Source: Hypholoma sublateritium FD-334 SS-4
Lineage: Eukaryota > Basidiomycota > Agaricomycetes > Agaricales > Strophariaceae
Assembly (NCBI GenBank): GCA_000827495.1
Contig: KN817527.1
Span: 126,132-190,131 of the forward strand
Reading direction: 5' to 3'
DNA: 64,000 nt
The position numbers and the translations under genes are program-made. The notes beneath the pieces were generated by a model. That model searched no databases. It had not been told where the DNA came from and saw nothing but the letters and a program-made list of their open reading frames with translations. Shown one piece after another: positions 35,506 through 44,957 of this stretch. Every line of letters begins with the position of its first letter. Position 1 is the first letter of the stretch.

Positions 35506-36666
35506 TTCGCACATCTATCCGGACGCCTACCCGTTCATGGCCTGGCCATCTCTCGTCGATCTGATATGTATACCAACATCCCTACTATCACTTACTACCC
35601 AACATTTGACAAACGCTCCCTCGACTCCCTTCATGAGATCAAGCACGAAGCACGAGAAAATACGAAAATCTGTTACGCCGGAACCAGGGCTGAGATCGAT
35701 GCTCTGGGCGGCGAGCTGAGGAGCGGCGGCAACGATGGATACGCAACTATGCTAACCATATGGACACGCTCGAAATGGTGGACCATCTCATTCTTTTTCT
35801 CTTTCTCCTCTGTATGTATCTTCCCCCTTGTATGTCCAGTTTTACCCATCATGGATTCGTGGCCTACAGGCGTCCCACTGTCTTATGCGGATTTGTTCAA
35901 TGAGTCACTAAGAATGGATCTCTTACTTTGACTTCTTCGACCATTTCTGACCCCTGCTCCCTGCCTGTCGTTTTCGTTTCCCCTCCTTACCGATACACTC
36001 CCAACACCGCCCCTCTATTGACACTCGCATTCGCCTTGGTTGTTCCCGACGTCCCTCTGATCCTCCTCCCTCCAATATATATACAGCCTTGATAAAGATT
36101 CCCGGAATTGTACATGAATCCGCTATACCCCTCCGATACAACGCACATTATTGATATCCGCAATTTTCTGTATTACCTACTTCACTCAGCAGTAATTGAC
36201 ATCTTCGTTAGTAACTAGAATTCACCGCATTGTCGTTTCAGAACCGCTATTTTCGCCAGTACTACGCCCCAGAAGCCCTCCTTGGAACACGATCAAATCG
36301 CAATGAAGCAATCTTTTACATATTACAGCCATATGTCTCGCGCAATCTTCACCACAGGCTCCTCCGTGAGCTGCGGTTGCTCATCAAACTGCGATATCTT
36401 TTACTGCCTTCAACGCGACGCCCGCCAGCAGCAGTCCGCTCAGGCTTGGTGGGCAATGTCGTGTCTGTTTGTAACCTCTATTCAATTCATCCGAATCGAA
36501 TGTAGCTTAAGGCGTTGAGCGTGCCAAAAATGATTTTTATACATGTGATGTTATGCTTGTCAAATGCCAAGATATTTAAAGTAACAAAACAAAAGTCGGA
36601 AAGCTGAATTGAAGAACCTGACGAAGCTAAACACGAGAGGGGGCCGATTGCCTGAAGCAACAAGTT
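35506..36666. other. Intergenic region after CNOT11
   Basis: Contains an open stretch at 35566-35760 (plus strand) with a protein-like look (DSLHEIKHEARENTKICYAG) but no start or splice context that makes a gene. Otherwise nothing supported. Confidence 0.4.
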
Positions 36667-38319
36667 TCAAAATATGGACGGGCACGTTGCATCTTCCGTA
36701 TCCAACAGTATAAGCCGGTCTTCGTTCCCACTTCCGCATACATATTCCGCCATTTTTCCGCCTTCCATCCAAGAAACTCTCAAACCGACCATTGCGTCCA
36801 AGTATCGGAAATCAGTATTTCCCCCATTGTGCTTTATTCGGAGATTTTTGATGGGGGCGCCGATGTTGGAGCGCTGGACAAGGAAAGGTAAGATACACAG
36901 CATGTGCCCGCGGCGAGTATGTTCTAAAGACAAAGATATGGTTTGGAGGCGCGGAAGTAGAATTTCCGATTCTGTAATAAGTGCAAGTTGGAGGAGTGCC
37001 CTCATGTTTGCCACAAGCTCGACGATCGACGGAATGGATTTGAGCGCTTGATAGAGACTATCGGAGAGGTGCGATAGGTCTTGCCTCCACGGAAGCATCA
37101 AGTCGAGCTTAGTGATGAAATTTGGAATGTGTAACATCGACATAGTATCCAACAGCCGTGCAGAAATGATATATGTTCGGATGCCCGCTTCATTATCCGG
37201 GTCTTCTGGTTCGATTTCCACAACACAATCGCAATATCTGAACATAAACCCACGGTTGGATACATGTAATTTGATTTTGCCAGAGAAAGACTCCCTTTCG
37301 CAGTGACTGAGAAAGGAATCGGCGTAGCATTTTAGAGTATGTTGTAGGTATCCTATCTTCTCGAGGCATGTTTCTATAGCCAGTTCGCTCCAATCGGGAA
37401 GGTCATGAATCAAATGGAATGCGTACCCGCCAGAGGGGGTTACATGATCAAGGAGAGCAGGATATATATCCAGGTCGGGGCAAGTGACGCTAAGGTTCCT
37501 CAGGTGTGGCATATGCGGTCGAAACGAGGCGAGTTCGTCTGATTGGTTCCTTATGATCCCGCGTACGTAGATGCGCAGTTTTTCCAGTAAAGGCATATGC
37601 GCGAGCACGTCCAAGAGATGCCTACATTTTAGATCCAAGGGTAGAAAAACATCTAATTCCCGGAGGTTGCTGATGGAGAGCAATTTGGTATTCCAACTGA
37701 GTGTCTCGATCGGGAGTTGTACTTGTACGCAGCAACGAATGAGAGAAGGAGCATGACAGGAAAAAAGCTGGAAATCTGGTGGTGGAAGCTCTTCTGTGTG
37801 TACCGCTTCCCTTTCCAAATCATCATCGTTCCAGAGTTTCATCGAAAATATCTTGAGATTCTCCGTTGGCCGGCTGAAGGTATTCCAAATACGTATGTTG
37901 TCCGACTTCGAACACATTAAAGAGACGGACAGTTCTTGAATCCGTTTCCAATGCTTGTTCAAAAGATTCAGGAAAAACTCAATAAGGCTACTTTCCAGTC
38001 GATTCAGCGTAGTTCCTGTTCCTGTCACCGTCAACATGGATTCACCGGTCCTCTCGAGAATGAGGTCGCGCCAATGATCAGATGTCTGATTGAGTAAACG
38101 GAGTTCCATGCATTGACCCCAGACTGAAGACGATCCCAAGATAATATCGCGCCATTCCTTGCAGACTTGAGAAGCTCGATGGATGACAGTCAAGGGAATG
38201 TTATCATCGATTTCCCATTCGGGCGTTTTGTTGGCTGCGGCGTCAGAAAAAATTTCCCGTAAGATCGCCTCATCAAGCTTGTAGATAAGAGGACCCCTTT
38301 TCATTGGGATTCCAGACAT
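36667..38319 (-). CDS. F-box protein, single exon
   Basis: An uninterrupted 550-codon frame from the ATG at 38319. The N-terminus is an F-box-like motif: LIYKLDEAILREIFSDAAAN, then TVIHRASQVCKEWRDIILGS and SSVWG, the typical basidiomycete F-box core with W-x-x-I-x-x-x-x-x-x-LW ending. The remaining 480 residues have leucine-rich-repeat-like spacing (LSISNLRELDVFLPLDLKC, LLEKLRIYVRGI, LRNLSVTCPDLDIYPALLDH), likely a substrate-binding solenoid. Members of this class are probable SCF substrate receptors; the substrate is unknown. Intron-free structure in an intron-dense neighbourhood is typical for this expanding family. Confidence 0.8.
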   Translation of the reverse strand: MSGIPMKRGPLIYKLDEAILREIFSDAAANKTPEWEIDDNIPLTVIHRASQVCKEWRDIILGSSSVWGQCMELRLLNQTSDHWRDLILERTGESMLTVTGTGTTLNRLESSLIEFFLNLLNKHWKRIQELSVSLMCSKSDNIRIWNTFSRPTENLKIFSMKLWNDDDLEREAVHTEELPPPDFQLFSCHAPSLIRCCVQVQLPIETLSWNTKLLSISNLRELDVFLPLDLKCRHLLDVLAHMPLLEKLRIYVRGIIRNQSDELASFRPHMPHLRNLSVTCPDLDIYPALLDHVTPSGGYAFHLIHDLPDWSELAIETCLEKIGYLQHTLKCYADSFLSHCERESFSGKIKLHVSNRGFMFRYCDCVVEIEPEDPDNEAGIRTYIISARLLDTMSMLHIPNFITKLDLMLPWRQDLSHLSDSLYQALKSIPSIVELVANMRALLQLALITESEILLPRLQTISLSLEHTRRGHMLCILPFLVQRSNIGAPIKNLRIKHNGGNTDFRYLDAMVGLRVSWMEGGKMAEYVCGSGNEDRLILLDTEDATCPSIF

Positions 38320-39422
38320 CGGAAGAAGGGGTACTCAGCGCTGGGTATCGGTTGTACAGTTACTGTAAAGTTGCTGTTGATGTTTCGAATAAGTTTTGAA
38401 CGGCTTGAAATGGCGCGGCGTGCTTTTTTGGCCAAGGGCGAAGTCCCACACTCACGTGAATGAACGCGAAACCCTAACCTGCGCGTCCACCCGCGCATGA
38501 CGAGTACACGTACCACACTCACTCTACCCTCACTTTTGTCCCATATTCTTCCCCCAAACCCTTCTTACCCCTCCTTTTCCGTTTCATTTACGTGATTTAT
38601 TGCCCTTCGCGCCGTAATTAGTACTGCTGGCGAGGTAGTAATACCTGAGTTGCTTATGTAACGTAGTCAGCGAAAATACATTCCATTCCGTCCCAACGAA
38701 CCGCCATGATTGCCGTTGACGCGCGCTTCACAAGACAAAGTGCCTACCTCGAAGAGTCGAAGTGGCGTGGTGCGCGCTTCTAATTCTGATCTTGCTCTGA
38801 TGATGCTTTCGCCTTACCAAAGACCCGATGAAAGCTAAGTGATAAACGCCCACAGAGTGCATCAATACTCGCATTATAATCCACCTGTAATAATACAACG
38901 CCAGAACAGCGCTCTATGTACACAATCCGCGTTGTAAGGGTCATGAGCACAGAGCAGCCGCATCCCGCCAAACTCAGTCGGTGGCGTGGCGGTCCAAAGA
39001 TATCCATAAAAATGAAAGAACCGAAAAAGGGGTATGTGAGAAACCTAGATCCAGGGGATAACTCGGAGATGATTACAGAAAGAGACGTTGACATGGGTGC
39101 GCCAAAGCTGGCGGCAGAACTCAGTCTGCGCGCGAGGAAGGCGCACCTTTTGGGCCCTAGGATGGGGGATAGTGTGTGCTGGCAGTGCTAGATGATTATG
39201 GCGGCCAGGAGGTCTTCCGTGGCGGCGATGGTGTACATATACGGTATTCCGCAATAAATAGGGCGACGTCGGCGAGATGTCTACGACGGAGGTTGGAAGC
39301 GATTATCCAGGGTGATAGTAGTTTGTGTGTTGGCCGAAGATCAATCCCTCGAAGCATAGGATTGAGGGGCGCTACCGGTTGGGCATGAAATGGCGTAAAG
39401 GGAGATTCATAATGTCGGGGTG
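38320..39422. other. Intergenic region
   Basis: A minus-strand frame with an ATG at 39094 (104 codons) has no recognisable motif and is not called. Otherwise no feature. Confidence 0.4.
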
Positions 39423-41607
39423 CTATAGCTTCATAGCTACACGATCTTCAATGAGCTGCACAACGGTGGGGCCGTGCACAGGGATGAAGTCCCCTTGGAA
39501 GCCCTCCGGGTAGTTGACGTCGGGTTTGTTAGGATACGCGCGGTGACTGGAGGTAATCTGTCAGCACAAGCTAAAGCGAGAGAGACGAAAGGGGCTCACG
39601 TATCGTTCCACACAGCCAAATGCCGCATCCCGAGCGCACGCGACGTCCAGTAATAGTCGTGCGCGAAGCCGCCGGGGAAGAACAGCTCGATGACGGTCGA
39701 CGCTCGATTGGGTTTCATAAAGACGAGATGGGTGAGGCCGTTGCCGTGCACGCCGAGCATAATCTAGATAAACCCGAAATCAGCCTTACGCAAACACATA
39801 TGAGAGCGCAGAAGTGCGTACCGTTGTGCGAGCAGCCATCCTGATCTGCTGGTCGTGCGTGAGCTTCTCCGCCTCGACAACGGTCAGTTCGTATTCCAGC
39901 GGCACGTCCTCAGGCTGCGCGTCCTCAGGCTGCGCGTCCTCAGGCTGCGCGTCCTCAGGCTGCGCGTCCTTCTTTTCCAGATACACAGCCCGCTCCTTGT
40001 TCTTGCGCGCGACGAGCTCTTCCAGGCTCTCTACCAACAGCTTGTGATCGTCCGCGATCAGCTTTCTGCTGCGTGCGCTCTGGCGGCTGATGTAGCTGAT
40101 GACGATCTTATCAGGCTTCGGGAGCCTATTCTGGTTCTCCACACTGACATCCGCCACCATCTTCGCATCAAGCGCGGCCAATGTCCCGTCCAGCCCGAGC
40201 ACCTCGCCCGTCTCCGACGTGAAGTGCTTCTGCTGCACATCCTTCGCCTGACGCATGTCTATTGCCGCCTCGAGGCCCTCCTCCGCGCCCGCGAAGCGCC
40301 ACACAGCCTCGCGCAGCGGCGCCCACCACCCGCCGACGTGCAGCCCGCGCAGCTTCCCGCGCAGGCGCATGAAGTCCCACGCCTCCGCTGCCGTGCGCTG
40401 CGTCTGCGAGCCGCACACCGCGCCGCGGTGTGCCGCACTCCGATCGGTGAGGAGAACGACGGAGAAGTGCCACGCGCGTGCGTCCGTCTGCGGCTCACCG
40501 GTCTTCGGGCGTGTCGCGCGGATGCGGTCGTCCCAGTCGACCTGGTTCTCGACGACGACCGAGGGAAGCGCAGCGCGCAGGAAGTACGAGTTGAACCCAG
40601 GGTTGTCCCGCCAGGCGTCGGCGCTGGCGTGCGCGAAGATGGCACGGTGGATCGGGGGTGCGTGCGGGTGCCGGAGCGAGTAATGCGTGGCGGAACTGGG
40701 TGACAGTGCGTCGGCAGTTGAGATCGGCTCCGAAAAAGCGCCGTGCCAGAAGGCCTGCACGCCGAAGAATAGCTCGGCGACAAAGTGGTAGTAGTGGTTG
40801 AGGAACTGCGGGGGATCATTAAATAGGAGCTGGATGAGGGCAGAAGGGAGTAAAAGTAGAGTTAGCCTTATGCTAATGGACGACAACGTTCATTCAAAGA
40901 GTCAAAAGATAGATCAGACGAGATAGATCAAATGAAGAAGGGGACGATTGCGTGGTGATGGAATGGCAAAGGACTTGGGAGGCCCATAGGTGAAGGAAGA
41001 GGATGAATTGACATACCGTATTTCCCTCCACAGACCACACACGATTAAAACTAGGTCGATTCGCATCTTTACTCGTGAAAACCCATCTCTCCTTCGCCTC
41101 TTCGGGTGAAATTATCCTCATATTGTCCGGTGTGGGTTCTCTGAGGGCGATGTTCTCCGGTGTGTTCACTGCTTCCAGTCCAGTGCTAGTCATCATCCGG
41201 ATTTCAGGGATTTTCTTGCGGCTGGCCTCATCTGCGACAATGAACATCGTTCCATTCGACATATATACGTTCCGAAAGAGGGTCCACCCCGGAGCATGAG
41301 CAAGTATGTCTGTCGGAGGGAGATCGTCGAATGGTGAAAGTGAGCGCGACGTGGATGTTGGGGCAGCAAGCTCCGTGACCGTTGCCGTCATCGTCTCCAG
41401 CTTGGTCTCTGTTACCTTCAACACCGCTGTTGTCGTGAGGAACTCGCCGAGGGCATCCTGCTGGGAAACATGGGTATTGATCACTATAGACTGATCTGTG
41501 TCCAGGCCCCGTGCATTGAATATGAGGGTCCAGATGTGCATGGACGAGGCGCCAATCAGCAGCAGAAAGGCGTCCCGGCGGCTTAGGCTCCCATGTCTGA
41601 ATATCAT
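39423..41607 (-). CDS. Glycosyltransferase family 61-like (DUF563) membrane protein
   Basis: Type II membrane protein of the Golgi/ER, about 640 residues. ATG at 41607; a cytosolic basic start (MIFRHGSLSRRD) and one hydrophobic anchor (AFLLLIGASSMHIWTLIF). A Thr/Ser-rich stem follows, then GWTLFRNVYMSNGTMFIV and RVWSVEGNT. After an intron, LLFNDPPQFLNHYYHFVAEL is the GT61 motif in which His-Tyr-x-His-x-x-x-E lies in a catalytic loop; the next conserved block is IMLGVHGNGLTHLVFMKP, STVIELFFPGGFAHDYYW and LGMRHLAVWND. The last intron (GTGAGC to CTCCAG) gives THRAYPNKPDVNYPEGFQGD and a TAG at 39425-39423. GT61 enzymes add xylose or GlcNAc to proteins or polysaccharides; this member's acceptor is unknown. 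It contains a tandem DAQPE repeat (see 39909-39968). Confidence 0.8.
39909..39968. repeat. 15-bp coding minisatellite, four perfect units
   Basis: Four identical tandem copies of ctcaggctgcgcgtc (39909-39923, 39924-39938, 39939-39953, 39954-39968) inside the GT61 gene. On the coding strand each unit encodes Asp-Ala-Gln-Pro-Glu, giving an acidic proline-containing linker before VPLEYEL. The unit is a multiple of three, so copy number can change without loss of frame. Confidence 0.95.
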
Positions 41608-43343
41608 TGGAAACAAGCCCTAGCGTTGTCTTTCTGGCTCTGTCGTAGCCGTAGGGAGGTTCAAGACTCTGGATGTGAAATGGGGGAAAGGCGGGGAAGA
41701 ACGTCCGCTGTCTGAAGTTTCGCCCTAGGGGTTTGTGAGAAAGTGCTATTTATTGCGTAAAAGTTATTGAGATGAGTACCACTTCGTTTTTGTCAGTGCC
41801 GCTGGTGGCGCTCACAGGAAAGGAGAGGAGGCGGGTGTTGTCGACGACGGAATGTAAAGAGTGACTTGTGGGTATGTAGGTAGGACTTAGAACAAGAGCA
41901 GCGACCTGACCGTCAGCACCACCCGCGATCGATTTTTCTATTTCGGGTAACTCGCCTACTGCGCGGCGAAACCCGATGCTAAGCGTATTTCGGACAATGT
42001 CCAAAGGTGTGATTCGTTGGTAAGTAATTCATTTCTCTAAAAAGTGTAAAAAGTGAGGGTTCCAAAATACCTTCCTCAGAAATAAATGAATTTCCAGCTG
42101 TCCAGACTTGTGCTGTGCCTCAAAAACAATTGACGATCCCAAGACGGTCCTCAGCCCACTTCAAAGTTCACCATCAATCTCTCTGCATCCTCCTTCTGAT
42201 GCCATCGGCATCTTGTTAGAATAGTTGATGGTCTGTGCTGAAACATTGACAGGATCACTTTTCTAATACGCAGGGTCAAACAAAAGGTAGCAAGGGAAGT
42301 CAAAAAAGATTGTGAAGTTTGAACTGGCTCCCAAGGGCAGAATCGTGGGATGGATGAAAAAGGTATCTCTCTTTAGTTTTTTGCTGAAGGTATCAGTGTT
42401 GTATCAGTGCTATGCTGATCGACTTTATCGTCCATAAATGATCTTGAGCCAGTGATCAACAATTTAATCAACAACTTTAAGTATAAGTAAGTCATCTAGA
42501 CTCTCTAAGCTGATTGTGCCAAGTCAAAATATATTTGACTCCAACAAAAAGTATAGCAAGATGTACAAGCTGGCGCCTATTTTGTTAAGCGTTCGATTCC
42601 GAAACACAGACTCCTTCCATCTAGTTGGCTGGGGCTCGGTTTCCTCCACGTTTTGTGCGTCTTGTGTGCGTCACTCGTTCTATAAGTATGCTAACCATCC
42701 GTAAATCTGGACATCGACATTCTGAGCCCGTTTCCTTTCTCTCATTTCTGTATGTACTGAGAGAATTTATGCCTCGGAGGACCGGCATCGGCATCGGCTT
42801 CCGGCCTAGAAATCAATCACACGATGCCTGATCGCATTACGTGATCGGATTTGACACAACATAAATGTTCTCCACTTTTTCTTCGAACCTAGTTTGAACC
42901 AACATATACCTCCTCGGACATCTGAAGGTCCAGTACTAACATCTCTCTACGTCTTTGTTTCTCTGAATTTCTCAACTCTCTGACAGAAAAGCGAACCCTG
43001 GGCGGAACAACTCAAATTCAACGACTCTGCTCCGAGTCAATCTCTGCTCTGCGACTACAGCACTGGCCTCTTGCCACCTTTGTCTTGGGACTCTGAGCTG
43101 ACCGCCGTCCATGCTCCATCTGACGCTCTGGCCTTTTGTCAAAAAACAATTACACAGACAATAACTCCTGGCCTCCTTGCTGCAATTTGAAATTCGATGT
43201 TGTTTCGTCGGCCCTTATTGTTTGATTTGTGTTAGAGGCACTTGGGCTCCAACGACCGTCGCGCAGCAGTGGCGATAAAAAGCGCACTCCGATGTACTTC
43301 GACGCAGAGCTCTCCGATTGCACAACTGTGCCACTGGCTGAAG
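41608..43343. other. Long intergenic region
   Basis: No supported gene. Contains a good plus-strand donor (GGTAAGTAA near 42019) after an ATG near 41978, but no convincing downstream exon. The rest is AT-rich with short runs. Confidence 0.4.
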
Positions 43344-44210
43344 ATGTCGACACCAATGGCCGACAGTGCCTCGGAAATCGTTCTCGACGCTGGGGTGATC
43401 AATTCCGTCGCACCGAGCATCGCAGAGGAGCCTATATACACTGAAGATGTGTATTCGCTTATATCTAGCGACCAGTATTCCGTGACAAGGTCCCGCCATG
43501 TTATGGAAAGATATATATCACCGTCTGGCCAAGCATCGTACGTTCTGAACTTCAAAGCAATCTATGTTCGCTATTCATAATCGCATATTCACAGGTACGG
43601 GCTCTACAGAAGCTGCTTGACACCTACTATCGAGCAACTCACAGTCGTCGAAACTCCCGATGGGTGGTTCGCGGTATACGACGAACAAACGCCCACTGAT
43701 AATCAGGCTCAGGCCGACTTGAATGCGACGCCTTGTGAGGCGCTTGCTGTTTTTACACAGACCGTCAGACGTCCGTTCAATGACCCGCCTCCTGCCCAAA
43801 ATGTGCCTGTTGCTGAAGTGCCCGAGCCCGCCCTGCCGGAAGAACCAGCGGCCGTTTCCCCTCCTCAAACATCGACGGCCCAACCAACGCGGGCCTCTAG
43901 ACGTGTGCGCGTTCTCCCTAATGACAGGATGGGATCCGCGGCCAACAAATTTTACCTACGAGTACGCGAACGCCAAAGCAACGGGGCCGCAGACGAATCT
44001 TGGCGTCCCTTCCCGGTGCAAGTTAGCGTGCCAGAGCCTTCGACCGCTGGCACCAAGCGCAAGCGCAATGAAGACGATGTGGGCGATAGCGCTCCGTCTG
44101 AGCCATCTAGATCTGGAAAGCGATGGAGGGGAAGCGTCACTATTAGGACCTCGTTCCTCGGCTTTTCCTGCAATTTCGACCTTAAGCTCTGGCCGTGGAC
44201 TACTGGCTAA
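43344..44210 (+). CDS. Hypothetical disordered protein, possibly nuclear
   Basis: The ATG at 43344 opens MSTPMADSASEIVLDAGVIN, continues with TEDVYSLISSDQYSVTRSRH and ISPSGQAS; an intron (GTACGT to TCACAG, 43538-43591) joins to YGLYRSCLTPTIEQLTVV, ETPDGWFAVYDEQTPTDN. The rest is Pro/Ala/Glu-rich and ends basic: RASRRVRVLPNDR, RERQSNGAADESW, AGTKRKRNEDDVGDS and SGKRWRGS. The KRKR stretch may be a nuclear localisation signal. Stop TAA at 44208-44210. About 265 residues. I do not recognise the family; it sits just before the mating-type side of the window. Confidence 0.5.
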
Positions 44211-44957
44211 TGTCCCATTTATTGGGGGCTGAAATTTGCGACCTTCATCTGAATGCTGAGTACAGATGACGCCCCTATTCATATGCCTTGGACTGTCTCG
44301 ATCGGGCGATTAGTACTTAGTCTACTATCTCCATACACTACACGCTGGCCATGATCCGAATCGAGTACTGCACATCCATCTAGCTTCTGGGCTGGAGTAC
44401 ATAGATAACTATTCATGGATGATCCGAATACTGTTACGAACAATCACCTAACTTGTTAGATCAACGTTGCGTTCGACTTAAACTGTTCCATAGATCATGA
44501 TCGTGACGAATAAGCTTGCGCATGGGGTGTCCTCTAGGCCTCCCTGCCCAATTCTTTCTCGAAAACTGCCTGGTCTCACGCCTTGATCTTCCAGTTGGAT
44601 ATTTTTCTTGTTCTTCGAAACGTCGCGTTGTTGTGATATTATTGTAAGGAGTTTGACAAGCGTTCCCCTAGAGACCGGTGTGGCCGGATAGATCCGGACT
44701 GTGGCAATGCTGCCATTTGTAAACAAGTAGCTGGCCACTGGGTCTCAGATCCACCAGCTTGTCGTCGTACACGGCGACCTCGAGCCCAACCCGCTCGCTC
44801 CCCTGATCGCAGACCCAATCGCATCACGACGTATCCCCAGCTAGCACCGCCTTATCCGTCTCCTTGATCGCTCTAGCCCATCGGATACCACGGCGAGGTC
44901 GTCTATCACCATCCACCCAGTACCAAATCTTTGTATCCTGCTGGGGGCATTCGAACT
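44211..44957. other. Intergenic region, promoter of PAK kinase gene
   Basis: Nothing coding is supported. The 5' UTR and promoter of the kinase gene lie in the right half. Confidence 0.5.

Noticed and set aside
35566..35931. Open frame after CNOT11 as a C-terminal exon
   Set aside because: The CNOT11 frame stops at 35505 exactly where the family ends; no splice pair bypasses that stop.
38780..39094. Minus-strand 104-codon frame with an ATG
   Set aside because: No motif, no splice context and no neighbour support; left as intergenic.
39855..40703. Plus-strand 282-codon frame opposite the GT61 gene
   Set aside because: It is the antisense of a GC-rich coding exon; it has no motif and the GT61 reading carries the conserved HGNG block.
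41978..42020. Plus-strand short exon candidate before a perfect GTAAGT donor
   Set aside because: The first downstream acceptor gives a Cys-rich peptide without resemblance to known proteins; insufficient evidence for a gene.
43344..44210. Considered as a homeodomain (A mating-type) gene because it has an NLS and lies toward the mating-type side
   Set aside because: No homeodomain WFxN-R motif or helix pattern is present, so it cannot be called HD1 or HD2.
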